Source of the DNA: Spongilla lacustris
Lineage: Eukaryota > Porifera > Demospongiae > Spongillida > Spongillidae
DNA: 64,000 nt
Direction of reading: 5' to 3'
Assembly: GCA_949361645.1 (NCBI GenBank)
Contig: OX442426.1
Span: forward strand, 4,949,327 to 5,013,326
Under the pieces are notes generated by a model. The model was given only the letters and a program-made list of their open reading frames with translations. It was not told the origin of the DNA and did no database searches. The translations under genes and the position numbers were made by a program. Below, one piece after another: positions 10,375 through 21,499 of this stretch. Numbering within the stretch: position 1 is the first letter of the stretch; each line of letters begins with the position of its first letter.

Positions 10375-12970
10375 TCAGTAGCCTGCGTCTGAGATGGCCC
10401 TTGAAAGAAGAGCCCTCACATTTGCCCTAACAAAGGTCATGCTCAACCTCTGATATAGGGCTGTGACAGATGCAGACTTTGCGCAGTTCTGACGTGTGGC
10501 CAAGTGAGAGGCTAGCTGCGATAGTGCCCACTTTGCTTCAGTGCCCCAACACCCATAGGTCTCCACAGCTATTGGGATGCATACCCAACCCAGTTCTGCA
10601 CATTTGGAGTCATTGGCCTTATACTTCCTCTCCTCTGCTGCAAAGGCTGCAGACCCTGCTGTCACACTCGCTTCAGGTTAATTACTTGAGGTTAGCAGTG
10701 ATGTGACAGTAAAGTCAAATGCAGCAGGCTTTCCCATCCCGGAGCCTGTTGTAACGAATGACCACATCGCCCCCATGCTTGCATGTCAAAGCATGATGGC
10801 CTAAAGGGTCCAAAGAATGGGCTGGACAGTGAGGACATGTGGCACCCTGAGAGCCTGAGATACTAACACCAAGCCACCATTGTATGGCTGCTTGGAACTC
10901 AGAAGGCTCCAACTGCAGATTGAGACCAGGAGAAGGAGCTGTGGAAAGCCATGCAGCAGCATGGGGAGATGAAACTGATAAAAGGCGAGCTCTGTCAGGC
11001 AATGATGATTTTGAAAAAAGCTGTGCAAACAGGCTGTCATCCAATTTGTTCAAAAGCACCTTTTGGCGGCATGGTGTCTCCCTGATAGCTTCCAATGTAA
11101 CAGTATCCTCATTAGAAACATGTTCATTAAACTTATCGATGGCATTCAACAGGTGCTGATTGGTCTCAGAGCACATGCCAACCATGCTTAGAGATGCTAT
11201 ATAACAGGCAGAAGAATGTTCTGAAAGCCGACAAAGCCCTAAACCACCTCTGCTAAGGCTGAGTTGTGCCTGTTTCCAAGCACTGTTTGTGGTGTCTACA
11301 GCTGTGGCTAGAGCAAAGCAGTGACGAACATCATTATCGAAGTACTCCAGTCCTTCGGCAATGAGAGAAGGGGGTGTTGATCTTGCCAGGTGCACAGCTT
11401 ACAAAATCCGCCACACTGTCATAACAGAAGCAGAGCAACTTGGGGGTCCACAGAACCAACCTCTTCCAGTTGGGAGAGTAACTTAGAGGCCGTAGCACAC
11501 TTCTGGGATACAACTTTGGCACAAAAAATTGCATCCCCAATAGGAGCTCCCAGGATCTCCAAATGAGGTACACTAGATCTCTTCATTTCTGGTGGAAACA
11601 TGCTGAGATCACTAAGACTGAAGAGTTTACATTTTGCTGCATTAATAAACAGACCCAATGGAGGGCCAAGCTCTTGGATGATGGTAAGTGCACGTGAAAC
11701 TGCATGCTTGGGACCAGCAACCACACCATCATCTTGGTACCATGCATGAAACAGCAAACTGGAGCAATTTTCATCTGATACAATAGCAGACACAATCTTG
11801 TGTAGTACTTGGCAGAAGAACATTGGACTTAAAGGGTCTCCTTGCTGGACACCCACCTCTGAGCTTATAGTACCCAATGCATGCTGCAATACTGGGTGTT
11901 GGACATAGCACCATGATGCCCATGGGAGCAACTCTGGGAATTGAATGCTGCACTCATCCAAGAGGGCCTGACAAGACACAAGATTGTATGCATTACGCAT
12001 GTCTATTTTCAGCACTGTGAAGTTCTCATCTGTCCAGTGATCATCCATGCAAGACCTGAGACCATGGATAATCTTTTCTGCTCCTGCTGCACAAGCCACT
12101 CCAAACTGGTAGGGGGCAAAGAAGTCACTGGCTTTGGACTTTTCAACTGCACAAACACATTTTCCCACCAGGCGATGTAAAGCTTCACCTACTGCAATGG
12201 GGCGAATATCAAGTGGCAAATCCTTTTCGCTTTTCACCAGCGCAGTGAGACTACCTCCAGCTAAATGTTTAGAGACAACCACTGGGACTTCACCAGAAAC
12301 TAGTAGGTTGATGATATCCCTAAGAGAAGAGCATATGGGAACCTGCAAATGTATCTCCGCTGCATCTATGAGATGTTGAATTCGAAGGCCTGAAGGTCCA
12401 CATGCAGTAGTCTTTGGGAAAGACCGCAGAATGGCCCCTACATTGAAATCCTTTGGAAGAATAGCTGTCCATGAACTACCAGCAGAGGGTGGAGTTGGAG
12501 GAGGGCCCTTGGGATGTTTAGACTGCAGGAGTTCCCAGGTGTCATTATTGTGAGGTGCTAGACCCAATGAAGTTAGGACTTGACAGGCCTTCCCATACAG
12601 TCCTTCTCTGGCTAGAGCAACTGAGGTGTGGATCCTTCTGTCAGTATCATTGCGCCTTGAATGAGAAGGTCTTGAAGTAGTCTGACCAATAGCACGCTGC
12701 CAAAGTGTTCCGTATTGACCTTTCAACCACAAACCACAGAGGTACTCAATGGAAATAGGCTTATGGTGACATCCTCTACGTTTTGGGGTAAGAAGCAAAC
12801 ATTTAGGCAACATGAAAAGCTTTAACCATGAGTCCTCAGTGTTCTCTATCAAAGCTGATCTTAGAGCAGCAGATAGGGCACATGCAAATGCAGGTCTAGC
12901 TTTGGTAGGCACACGTCTTAGAGTGTAACCAGGCAGTTGGCATTGTCTTCAAATGTAGGCAACACATTTT
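10375..12970 (-). pseudogene. non-LTR retrotransposon ORF (copy B)
   Basis: This 5'-truncated copy begins near LPTFED, so the cysteine-rich start and finger are missing. The reverse transcriptase frame is open from 12912 to 11419, with RPIAVGEALHRLVGK, VLKIDMRNAYNLV, VGVQQGDPLSPMFF and the catalytic box read as YQDD (copy A has YLDD). A TGA near 11419 and a one-base loss near 11395-11405 separate it from the next part (10715-11395), which carries the CCHC knuckle CPHC...LGHHALTCKHGGD. A deletion then removes the PADV region. The last part (10375-10665) has CIPIAVETYGCWGTEAKWAL and FVRANVRALL. ATT-rich sequence follows the 3' end (10260-10310). The Ty3 element at 12978 abuts its 5' edge. Confidence 0.8.
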
Positions 12971-12977
12971 ATATACC

Positions 12978-13083
12978 TGTGAGGGATGCCGTCACCAAGA
13001 ACAATTTAATTTGAACACGCATGCGCGGTTTGATGTATAAATTACTTGAGAATAATCAGTTAGAACTGCCTGAGTCCATCACA
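12978..13083 (+). repeat. 5' LTR
   Basis: It is 106 bp, starts TGTGAGGGATGCC and ends CCATCACA. Compared with the 3' LTR it lacks two short blocks (around GCATGTAAT and TGCTGACATTATATACGTGC), so the LTRs have diverged by indels as well as substitutions. Confidence 0.85.
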
Positions 13084-13448
13084 TATGGTGGCAGCGGTGC
13101 CGGAAATTGGAACGCCTGGAAGTTTCAAGCTAAGTACCCTGGCCTAGCCACGTTTTCATGTCAAAAACGCGCTCAGGTCTTTGCTACAAGGAGGACGACA
13201 CCAAGTACACAATGGTTGAACTGAAGGTGCAGGAGTTACTGCAAATGCTGATAGAGGACCGGACGAAGCGGGAGGTGGAAATAGCAGAAGATCTAGAGAG
13301 AGAACGTCGCGAAAAGAGTTTAATGCAGAGAGGCAAAGAAGAAACGAAGAAAGAGAAGCAACAGAACGAGAAAGCCAGAAGAGACTGGACCAGATGCAGG
13401 CTTACATGGACAACCTATTGAAACTGGTGGAGGGAACGGCAGTACAAG

Positions 13449-13935
13449 TTGTACTGCCGTTCCCTGGGTTGTGTGCTTGAAGTGCTGCAAATGGGTATTA
13501 AGACATGACAACAACACTACCAACATGAGGTATCACTTGAAGTCTGCCCATGGAATAGAGTTGTCTTCAGAAGGCAAAGAGTAAGCCCTTTAAACATCAA
13601 ATTGTTCATTGTATGAAAATTATCTGAAATTGTATGCTCAATGTAGCAGCTGTCAGAACGAAGACACCAGCAGTACCTGTAGCACTAGCAAGATTTTTAT
13701 CAGTAAAAATATATTACAGAAAATAAGATGGAGACTTTTGCCAAATCGGCTCAGTAAATGCTAAGAAAAACTCTAAATTTCTGTAGCATATTAAGAAACA
13801 AAACATGCCCTATATTTTCCGTATACTTTTTCGTTAACGTCCGCATACTTTAATCGTGATTGATAGCATCATTAATCGCGATAATTCGTTAATCGCGATA
13901 TAACATTTTAATCGCGCTATATCGCGGCAACACTG
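13449..13935 (+). mobile_element. DNA-element insertion in gag with BED zinc-finger fragment
   Basis: The left flank AGTACAAG (13441-13448) and right flank AGTACAAC (13936-13943) are an 8-bp target duplication with one mismatch. The right end reads GCGGCAACACTG, a hAT-style CAGTG terminus in inverse. The left end does not match it well and may be eroded. At 13466-13582 the plus strand encodes VVCLKCCKWVLRHDN followed by TTNMRYHLKSAHG and a stop, a BED-type zinc finger of the kind at the N-terminus of hAT transposases. Removing the insert rejoins the gag frame. Confidence 0.65.
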
Positions 13936-14005
13936 AGTACAACGCAGTCGAGGTCCCGAGATTACAGTGAAGCTAGTTCCGTTGAACGAAAAGGATGATG
14001 TAGAG

Positions 14006-14452
14006 CAGGGTTGCCGAAGGCCAGCCGGCCTGACAGGCCAGGGGCCTGGCCTGACCTGTCAGGCCAGGGGTCTAGCCTATCAGGCCGGACCACGCCCACC
14101 CTTAGTATCATGCAGTATGTTAGGCGGGCTTCTTATTCAAAACTCAGCCATCAACTATTATTACTTTTCTATTGACGTGAAATGGTGTACATGTATACAA
14201 ATCCTACATTCCCAATTAAATTATTATTATTTCGTATTACTGAGGATCTTGTGCAACCAATAAATACGAAGTACTGAAATGACTTTACACATTCCCCAAA
14301 TGCACGATTGTAATGAATAACTGACAAAAGCAGCTGAATTTAAAATACATTGTATACATGTATAGCGACTGAGTAGGAGCGTACATATACATAATAATGG
14401 CTTATTGCATTCGAAGCAGCCATGCATTATGCGTAGGAAGGAGTTTAAAAGT

Positions 14453-14485
<33 letters not shown>

Positions 14486-15478
14486 AACTTTGATCAGACA
14501 CGTAGGAAGTAGTTGAAAAGTGGTCAGGCGCAGAGTCCCAGAAACTAAAACATTTCCTACAATGTCTGCATTTTTGGCTCAGGATGACAGGAAAAGAGCC
14601 ATGCATTTTTTGTAGCACTGAAATCCTCGGAACAGAAGCACTGTTATATTTATGACGGTGGATTAATTCAGTAATGGACCTGATGTAGCTATAAAAGTAG
14701 TTTTAGCATATAATATTCATAACTAGTCATTTGGCTGAAACGCTAAATCCAGTGGTTCTGAATCCCGGGGTAGCGATCTCGAATCCTGCAAAGATTGGTG
14801 ATTTTTCACCCGAGAAGTTTGGCAAAATAAGGGTTTGGGCCTGCCTCTCATCCTCCCATGATGCAGGTTTGACAGCTTGACTGCCCCCGCTAGATTCCCA
14901 CTTCGACAAATAATTGCCATCCGCATAAGGCGTACTGATAGTAATTACCAATATCGCTTAAAAAAAAAAAAAGATTTACTTCTGCGGTTACAGGGATACT
15001 AGTACCCATACGCTGGGTTTCGCGATGTGATCACATAGTATTTGCGTTACATTATACCGGTATTTACAGCATAAGATAGGGTCTTCAGCTTCTTTTAAAA
15101 AATTCTGTTTAAGATTTGGTGTTTACAGAGGAACATCAATAGTTGTGATATTAAGTAAGGTTCAGCCCGGTGAAAAGATGTATATGGTATATAAATTATT
15201 TTTCACTAAGTTACTACATACATAAGTTACATAACCATGTTATTAAAACAAGAAAGAAATAGCGAGGTACTTCCGTGCAAGTATTGCTAAAGTAGGTCAA
15301 TTGTGAGTTGATGATGGACCAGGAGAATTGCCGATCGACATAGCGGCGCGGAGGCAAAATCGCGTATCAATTAATCTATTAAACACCGAATAATTTATAA
15401 TTAATTGGCCTGACAGGTCGGCCTAACAGGCCAGGCTGTGCCTCAGGCCAGACCCCTGGCTGGCCTACGGCAACCCTG
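14006..15478. mobile_element. non-autonomous hAT element nested in gag
   Basis: The ends are CAGGGTTGCCGAAGGCCAGC and the near-exact inverse GGCTGGCCTACGGCAACCCTG without its last bases counted twice. An exact 8-bp duplication ATGTAGAG lies on both sides (13998-14005 and 15479-15486). Subterminal CCTGACAGGCC palindromes are repeated at both ends. Only short unrelated reading frames and a poly-G run (14454-14483) are inside. A relative with the same ends is at 48706-49600. Confidence 0.9.
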
Positions 15479-17152
15479 ATGTAGAGGCATATTTAGTCAC
15501 GTTCGAAAGGATAATGGCAGCCCACAACATTTCAGAGGACAGGTGGCCGCACTATTTGACTTCCCAGTTAACGGGGCAAGGCCCAATTGGCCTTCGCTGC
15601 TGTTTCTCCTTCAGATAGTGGGAATTACGAGAAAATTAAAGCGGCAATTCTCATTCGGTATGGGATAAACGAGGAAGAATACAGGAGGCGATTTCGGTCG
15701 GCGAGGCGTAAGGAGGGGGAGCTCGAGAGCTAGCCGTAAATTAAAGCTGATGGAGTGGCAAGCCAAATGGCTGAAAGAATGTCACACTGTCGAGGATGTC
15801 ATGAACGCTGTGGGGAAAGAGCAGTTTCTCAACACACTGCCGACAGATAAGAAGTTGTGGGTACTCGATCGAAAGCCAGAAACATTTGTGCAGGCAGGCG
15901 AGTTGGCAGACCGGCGAGTACGAGCAGGCAAGGCGGCCTGAAACGGAGACGTTGGCTACTAAGCCAAACCGAGTGGGTTCCCGTGAATGTCAGTACTGTG
16001 GAAAGTCGGGTCAGGCCGAGGAAGACTGCTATAAGAGGAAAAGAGAAGAAAGTCAACGAGGCAGATGTACTCAGTGTTACCACTGTAAAAAGCAAGGACA
16101 CATGTCGTGGGAATGCCCAGAAAAAAGTATGGTGTGCAAGGAACGGATGGACAGGAGACATGCAGGTGGCAGACCAATGTATATGTACAAGACGGGCAAG
16201 GTGGAGGGACAAGAGGTCACCGACATTCTTCTTGACACGGGATGTTTGAGAACAATATAATGGTCCGTCGGAATTTGGTTGCTATGGAGAAGGTCAATGT
16301 TGGGAAGGTCGTGAAAATCACCTGACGTGCACATGGAGACACCAAACTTCATCCCCTTGCTTTAGTTGAGGTATAACTGGATGGAGCTCGTATTCAGGTG
16401 GAAGCGGCTTTATCTGAGGAACAACTACCTGTGTCTGTTTTGTTGGGAACAGATGTTCCCGAGTTAACGCATTTGATAAGTGGAACAGGATCAAGCATCA
16501 ACTTAGTAAGTCAAGAGCAAGTGATGGTGGTGAGGACAAGAGCCAAAGCCAAGCAGCAGCTGGAAGAGGAGCTGATTAGAAAGGATAAAGAGCTTTTGTA
16601 CATGTCTGGTGCACAACCTAATACACATGCTCGTGTAAATGAACCTGCGACATGTGATACTGTTGTTCCCACTAGGTCGGAGAGTGAAGCTGATCGAGCG
16701 GAACGACAGTCTCCTATGGAGAATTCAAAGCTGACTAAGTTTCAAAGACGAGAGATCAGGAAGAAGGCTCAGGAGACTGAAAAGTCATGCAATTCAGAGT
16801 TTCTGGACATTACAATCGATCGAGGACTTGAAGAAGCTACAAGCTGAAGACCCAACCCTAGCGGAAGTAATAAGGGCAGCCGATTGGTCAGCGAATGACA
16901 GAAACGAATCGCGATCGGTAGCAGAATACTTTAGGAGGGAGGGGCTCGTGTACCGAAGATGGACACCAAGGGGGCGGAGCTCAACATTTCAAGCATAGAA
17001 GATCGGCACAGTAATACCAAGCGTGCTCCATTTGTACCGTTACCAACAATACACGGTTGTTTACAGAGCTGGGAGCCTGGGAATCACAACAAGAAAGCAG
17101 ATGCGTTGTCTCGTGCAGCAAGACAGTTTGCTGCAACAGAAGGAGGATGATG

Positions 17153-17289
17153 TGTGAGGGATGCCTTCACCAAGAACAATTTAATTTGAATACGCATGCG
17201 CGGCTTGATGTATAAATTGCATGTAATACTTGAGAATAATCAGTTAGAATTGCCTGAGTGCTGACATTATATACGTGCAGTCCGTCACA
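17153..17289 (+). repeat. 3' LTR
   Basis: It is 137 bp, starting TGTGAGGGATGCC and ending CCGTCACA. It is followed directly by ATACC, the target duplication shared with the 5' side. Confidence 0.85.
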
Positions 17290-17523
17290 ATACCAGAGAT
17301 CTGTCCCCCATGCAGACATTCGCCACTGAAAATGTAACCTTTTCCCATTGTAAATTGTATATATACTGCTGATGTAATAGAATGTGCGAAAATCTAGAAC
17401 ATCTTGCAATCGACATTACAAAATGCAAAACTACATTGTACCAGAGATCTATGTTATCTCTGTACTACTACAGCGCGCGTGTCCTTGTAATTGGCAAAGG
17501 TTTGTCACAATGGTGTGACAACT

Positions 17524-18447
17524 TCACTTGATGTATAATTCGTAGAACTCCAGTGCAATGTTTTCGTTGTCGAGACCTTCATCCGTGCAAAGCCGGATTT
17601 CCAAGTCATCAGTGATAGGAGTTGGGAACGTCTTACAAAACCAAGGGAGGTTTGGTGGATTGCAGCATGTAACCTCACCTCCACCGCATTGCTGCCCGTC
17701 CCATAGGGGGTCGGCATAGAACAAATTAGCGCCAGCACTGCCAGATGATGTAGGGTTATTACCAGACTCACAGTAGTAGTCAGAACGGACGAAAGAAGGA
17801 GGGGCGGGCCCTCCCGAACAGGGGCAATGGCATGCAGCAGTGCGATCTTCGTTAGGTGCAGCAGCGTATGTGAATATGTGCTGCCTCTTCCCGGCCGGTC
17901 CGTAGGTGATGCTTATTCCGTCGACGTATGGATCTTCAATAGTATTCGATGCTCCGCTTGGGCTACCGCACCGTGCGAACGCATCGGGTGTTCCTACTTG
18001 ATAGCCGCGGAACCTTCCGCAAACAGTCTGGTAGCTAGCTCCGGAAGTTCCGATCACCGAGGAATCGCATGGTTGGCCCGTTTTCTTGCTGCAAGATGCT
18101 CTTGGTGCCGCGATTTTGGCCCACGATGGAGGACATTGCTGCGTTGGATCGGTCATATCTAGGGAGCCCACTTTCTTCCAGTTACATGATGAACCGGACG
18201 GTACATCGGGTGGAAAAGGAACATTAGATGAAAGAGGAGCGCCGCCAAAAATTTCAACATCATCGAGTAGTTCTCCATTTTGAAATGTTTTTTCAGCCTG
18301 ATTTTCCATAAAATAGCCTTCCGCGTCATTCTGAAGTGGAACGTTAGCCACGGTCTTGTGCTGTTTCCTATCCTTCAGCCCATGATCAGGAAATGAAAGT
18401 ACTCCATCCCAAAGACAGAATGCGGCTAGGAAGAAAATCGCCTTCAT
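17524..18447 (-). CDS. secreted cysteine-rich protein (intact copy)
   Basis: This is a single uninterrupted frame of 307 residues, ATG at 18445-18447 and TGA at 17524-17526. Residues 1-18 (MKAIFFLAAFCLWDGVLS) form a clear signal peptide, so the product is secreted. A variable stretch of about 50 residues follows. The conserved body, from about 75 onward, has some 15 cysteines and the motifs PSWAKIAAPRASC, VCGRFRGYQVG, DPYVDGISITYGPAGKRQHI, CHCPCSGG, SDYYCESGN, DPLWDGQQC and TCCNPPNLPWFCK. I recognise this as a recurrent extracellular domain of cnidarian, sponge and lancelet predicted proteins, but know no function for it. There is no transmembrane segment. A TATA box lies about 53 bases upstream of the ATG. 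The sister at 939-1857 is dead, so this is the only working copy in the window. Its upstream flank is interrupted at 18610 by a large inverted-repeat element. Confidence 0.85.
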   Translation of the reverse strand: MKAIFFLAAFCLWDGVLSFPDHGLKDRKQHKTVANVPLQNDAEGYFMENQAEKTFQNGELLDDVEIFGGAPLSSNVPFPPDVPSGSSCNWKKVGSLDMTDPTQQCPPSWAKIAAPRASCSKKTGQPCDSSVIGTSGASYQTVCGRFRGYQVGTPDAFARCGSPSGASNTIEDPYVDGISITYGPAGKRQHIFTYAAAPNEDRTAACHCPCSGGPAPPSFVRSDYYCESGNNPTSSGSAGANLFYADPLWDGQQCGGGEVTCCNPPNLPWFCKTFPTPITDDLEIRLCTDEGLDNENIALEFYELYIK

Positions 18448-18498
18448 GGTCCAAATTGCACTGCAGTGATACGCTTTTAGGGATGAGGGAATGTATGC

Positions 18499-18506
18499 TT
18501 ATATAG
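18499..18506 (-). promoter_or_regulatory. TATA box
   Basis: CTATATAA on the minus strand lies about 53 bases before the ATG at 18447, implying a short 5' leader of roughly 25 bases. The same element at the same spacing is kept in the pseudogene copy. Confidence 0.6.
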
Positions 18507-18671
18507 CCACTATGCATGCTTGCTTATGCAGTGTATAGCAATTACTCGCGGCGGGCGACAAAACCGGAAAACATCCCAGTGTATGACTGCGTGCAGTTAT
18601 CCTTTACGCTATAATAGCTTACCGCGGTGTAAATAAGACTTCTTGGGAATTATACCAATAATTAATGGCAC

Positions 18672-18727
18672 GCATGCAACTGAGTTTGTGGTTACGTTTA
18701 AACGTAACCACAAACTCAGTTGCATGC
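18672..18727. repeat. perfect 56-bp palindrome
   Basis: Every base pairs around the centre between 18699 and 18700 (ACGTTTAAACGT), with no loop. It lies directly before the first GTCC-rich array. Confidence 0.9.
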
Positions 18728-18960
18728 CGGTGTCGTAGGCATGGTTGTCCCCCCCGCAAAATGTCTCCCCGGACATTCATGCCTAGGCACCGCTGTCCCC
18801 CGGACACTCGTTCCTAGGCACCATTGTCCCCCGGACAATTATGCCTAGGCATATATGTCCGCAGGGGACATTTATGCCTAGGCATAATTGTCCTACCCTA
18901 GGCACCAGTGTCCCCCCATGGGGGGACACTGGTGCCTAGGATAGAATGTCCTACACTTTA
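18728..18960. repeat. GTCCCC/CATTCATGCCTAGGCA array 1
   Basis: About eight degenerate units of roughly 25-30 bp combine GTCCCCCGGACA with ATGCCTAGGCA. Several units are themselves inverted. The inverse orientation of the same array is at 22540-22700. Confidence 0.75.
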
Positions 18961-19389
18961 AATACAGGCCTGGAATGTACAAGCGTAAGTATAATACAAC
19001 CAAATCGGATCGATATACATGCGTTAGTCGTTTTATACGTGCATGTATTAGCAAACGTCATGCATGCCATGATATATCTTAATACATTTACATGCGTCTG
19101 CGTGCCCGCTCGGTTGTGTGCAGAGCAGCTAATTATTTATTACTAAATGCTCTCATTTCAAGGAAAGGCATTCTTGTGTAAATGTTTACAAATGTAAATC
19201 GTATATATGAAAATTCGTGTGCATGCAAGTATCCGCGTGAGGTCATAAAATAATGATTGGTACCATGATATCACAAAAAAAAAAAACATGCTTCATGTGT
19301 CAGACAGATATTTGCTGCATGCAGTGCAGAGCCATTTGCCTTGTAAACACCTTTGCCAACTGACTCTTGAACTTTGTACGATTTTTCTT

Positions 19390-20103
19390 TGCTGGAAGTA
19401 AGTGAACACCCAATATCAAAGTTACAGTCATGCTTCTATACATGGTGGTCGCATGCATATATCTATACAACGATCAGGAGCATATCCATAGAGGTTTCCG
19501 TGTTACCTGAAACCCCCCCCCCCCCCCCCAATAGAATAATATTTACAAAACTTAATTGATACTAACCTTCCCTCCTCCCCCCACTTGTATTAATTTGGCC
19601 TACCCTCCCCTCTCCGCTCTTATTTGGCCTATCGCAAGAGTGCATGATCCCCCCNNNNNNNNNNNNNNNNNNNNNNNNNNNNNNNNNNNNNNNNNNNNNN
19701 NNNNNNNNNNNNNNNNNNNNNNNNNNNNNNNNNNNNNNNNNNNNNNNNNNNNNNNNNNNNNNNNNNNNNNNNNNNNNNNNNNNNNNNNNNNNNNNNNNNN
19801 NNNNNNNNNNNNNNNNNNNNNNNNNNNNNNNNNNNNNNNNNNNNNNNNNNNNNNGGAAGTAAGTGAACACCCAATATCAAAGTTACAGTCATGCATACAT
19901 GTATATACATGGTGGTCGCATGCATATATCTACCCAACGATCAGGAGCATATCCATAGAGGTTTCCGTGTTACCTGAAACCCCCCCCCCCCCCCCCATAG
20001 AATAATATTTACTAAACTTTATTGATACTAACCTTCCCTCCTTCCCCCACTTGTATTAATTTGGCCTACCCTCCCCTCTCCGCTCGTATTTGGCCTATCG
20101 CAA

Positions 20104-20110
<7 letters not shown>
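19390..20110. repeat. tandem duplication around the assembly gap
   Basis: The segment beginning GGAAGTAAGTGAACACCCAA at 19395 recurs from 19855, including the poly-C run and the following CTTGTATTAATTTGGCCTAC. The N gap lies between the copies, so this may be a true duplication or an assembly artefact. Confidence 0.7.
19655..19854. other. assembly gap (200 N)
   Basis: Exactly 200 N bases preceded by a C run. Reading frames crossing it are meaningless. Confidence 0.99.
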
Positions 20111-20138
<28 letters not shown>

Positions 20139-20598
20139 CCCCGCTCGTATTCGATTGACGTGCAATGTTAATTGGTGTGAAATTCTGAATACGCGCCAGG
20201 CCTGACGATTTACCTTCTGGTGAAGCGTGGCATGCAAGCTATCATTATTAATATTCTTTCCTGCTCTTCTTTCAATTTGATCACTGTTGATCGCCACTCA
20301 TATCTTGGATATAAAGAGCGCCATTGTCAACCTTGTAATTTCCACGCGCTTTCGTCTAAAAGAACGTTTCTGATCTTTTGAATACCCAACTGGCCTGGAT
20401 ACCTTCCTACTAACAACAACTGAGTTCAAAACGATTTCGTCGTCCATGGCCAGCAACACTCGCTATTCTAAAAGGAAACCTCCACGTACGCGTGCGCATA
20501 TCAGTTTATACACGCATGAGGCAGAGCAGTTACGAGGATTCGAAGGCTAAGTGTTTGGTTGAACTTTTATGGTAAACGAGAAAACGTGGAAGGGGGCT

Positions 20599-21487
20599 AG
20601 TTGGGCGTAGCCCGACCGTACCTTCGCGTATGTGCGCCGGGAAGGTTAGTCTCGTACCCAGACGTATAAATGGTGTATACGTCTGGCGAAAATAGGTCGA
20701 ATTTCATGGCACATTGGAATGCAATTAACAAACCAAGTCACGCGCCAAAATGGCTGCGCATTGGCCTAGGCCCTACAGGCAGCTGCCTTTATGTAGGTAT
20801 AATATGGGGTGAAACAGTGGCTTCCAAATAGAACCAAAAACCAACCAGCCAAAAGAATCGCGCGGTGTTCGAAGTACTACATCTAAGAAAGTACATTGGT
20901 AGGAACTCCCTTTCCGCGATCAGCCTTTCAGGCACTTACTTAGTATAAGCCACGTGCACAACGGCTCTGAAGGGATTGACACCCCACTGCCAGTTAGAAG
21001 ACAGACAAAAACGTCCCGCGGCCCGGCCCTTTTACAAAACTAGTGATGCCGCAGCGTGCTGGCGCTGGGTATCCACGCTTTAAACAGCGCTCGACATGCC
21101 TGTCAGTTTCAATACGGTACAAACCCAAGCCGTGTCAGAGATTTAAGTTATTATTAGTTGTTAGGAATATGATTATAGCACCATTTATGTCCAATATCAC
21201 ATGATTGTGGGAGTGTCACATGACTGCCTGCATCTGATTGGTAGCGACAAAATTCTGTCGCTGTGCTACGGAATTCGACCCATTTTCGCCAGACGTATAA
21301 ACCATTTATACGTCTGGGTATACACGAGACTACGGGAAGGTCGGGTATACCTGGATTTGTACCCATGCATCTAATAGCGTATGTAGGCTGTATGTGATTA
21401 TAGTATAGCCCACATACGCTATCAGATAGGTACAAATCCAGGTATAGGCTAGATACCCAATACGCGAAGGTCGGGCTACGCCCAACT
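20599..21487. mobile_element. inverted-repeat element, TTGGGCGTAGCCCGACC ends
   Basis: The left end CTAGTTGGGCGTAGCCCGAC is mirrored by the right end GTCGGGCTACGCCCAACTAG. A second inverted block (CCAGACGTATAAATGG and GACGTATAC...CTGGCGAAAAT; 20650-20705 versus 21268-21330) lies inside. TA or CTAG at both edges is a possible target duplication. A further hairpin is at 21341-21465. No coding content. Confidence 0.65.
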
Positions 21488-21499
21488 AGGGGGGGGGGG

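Larger units (their letters stand above)
13158..17150 (+). pseudogene. gag-pol remnant with SCAN-like gag, zinc knuckles, protease
   Basis: In order: charged gag leader (13158-13447); capsid part resumed after two insertions (13936-13997 and 15487-15940), containing YRRRFRSA...LMEWQAKWLKECHTVEDV...EQFLNTLPTD, which has the look of a SCAN/Gmr1 gag domain; two zinc knuckles at about 15985-16130, the first with Gln in place of His (CQYCGKSGQAEEDC) and the second canonical (CYHCKKQGHMSWEC); protease with LLDTGC near 16230-16250 and VLLGTDVPEL near 16440-16470; integrase N-terminal region about 16830-16985; RNase H end about 17075-17150. Frames break near 13400, 15690-15730, 15940 and 16258, and the RT core is absent. 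Not functional. Confidence 0.75.
12978..17289 (+). mobile_element. Ty3/Gypsy LTR retrotransposon, Gmr1-like, internally deleted
   Basis: LTRs of 106 bp (12978-13083) and 137 bp (17153-17289) begin TGTGAGGGATGCC and end TCACA. The element is flanked by a perfect 5-bp target duplication ATACC (12973-12977 and 17290-17294). A purine-rich stretch (CAGAAGGAGGATGA) precedes the 3' LTR and a TGGTGGCAGCGG primer-site candidate follows the 5' LTR. Gag and protease remnants are followed by an integrase N-terminal part and then by an RNase H end (KKADALSR) just before the 3' LTR. An RNase H end lying after integrase fits the integrase-before-RT order known for Gmr1-like elements. Most of integrase and RT is missing. 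Two DNA elements are nested in gag. Confidence 0.85.

Noticed and set aside
19556..20005. Reading frames of about 100-150 codons across the gap
   Set aside because: Most of their length is N.
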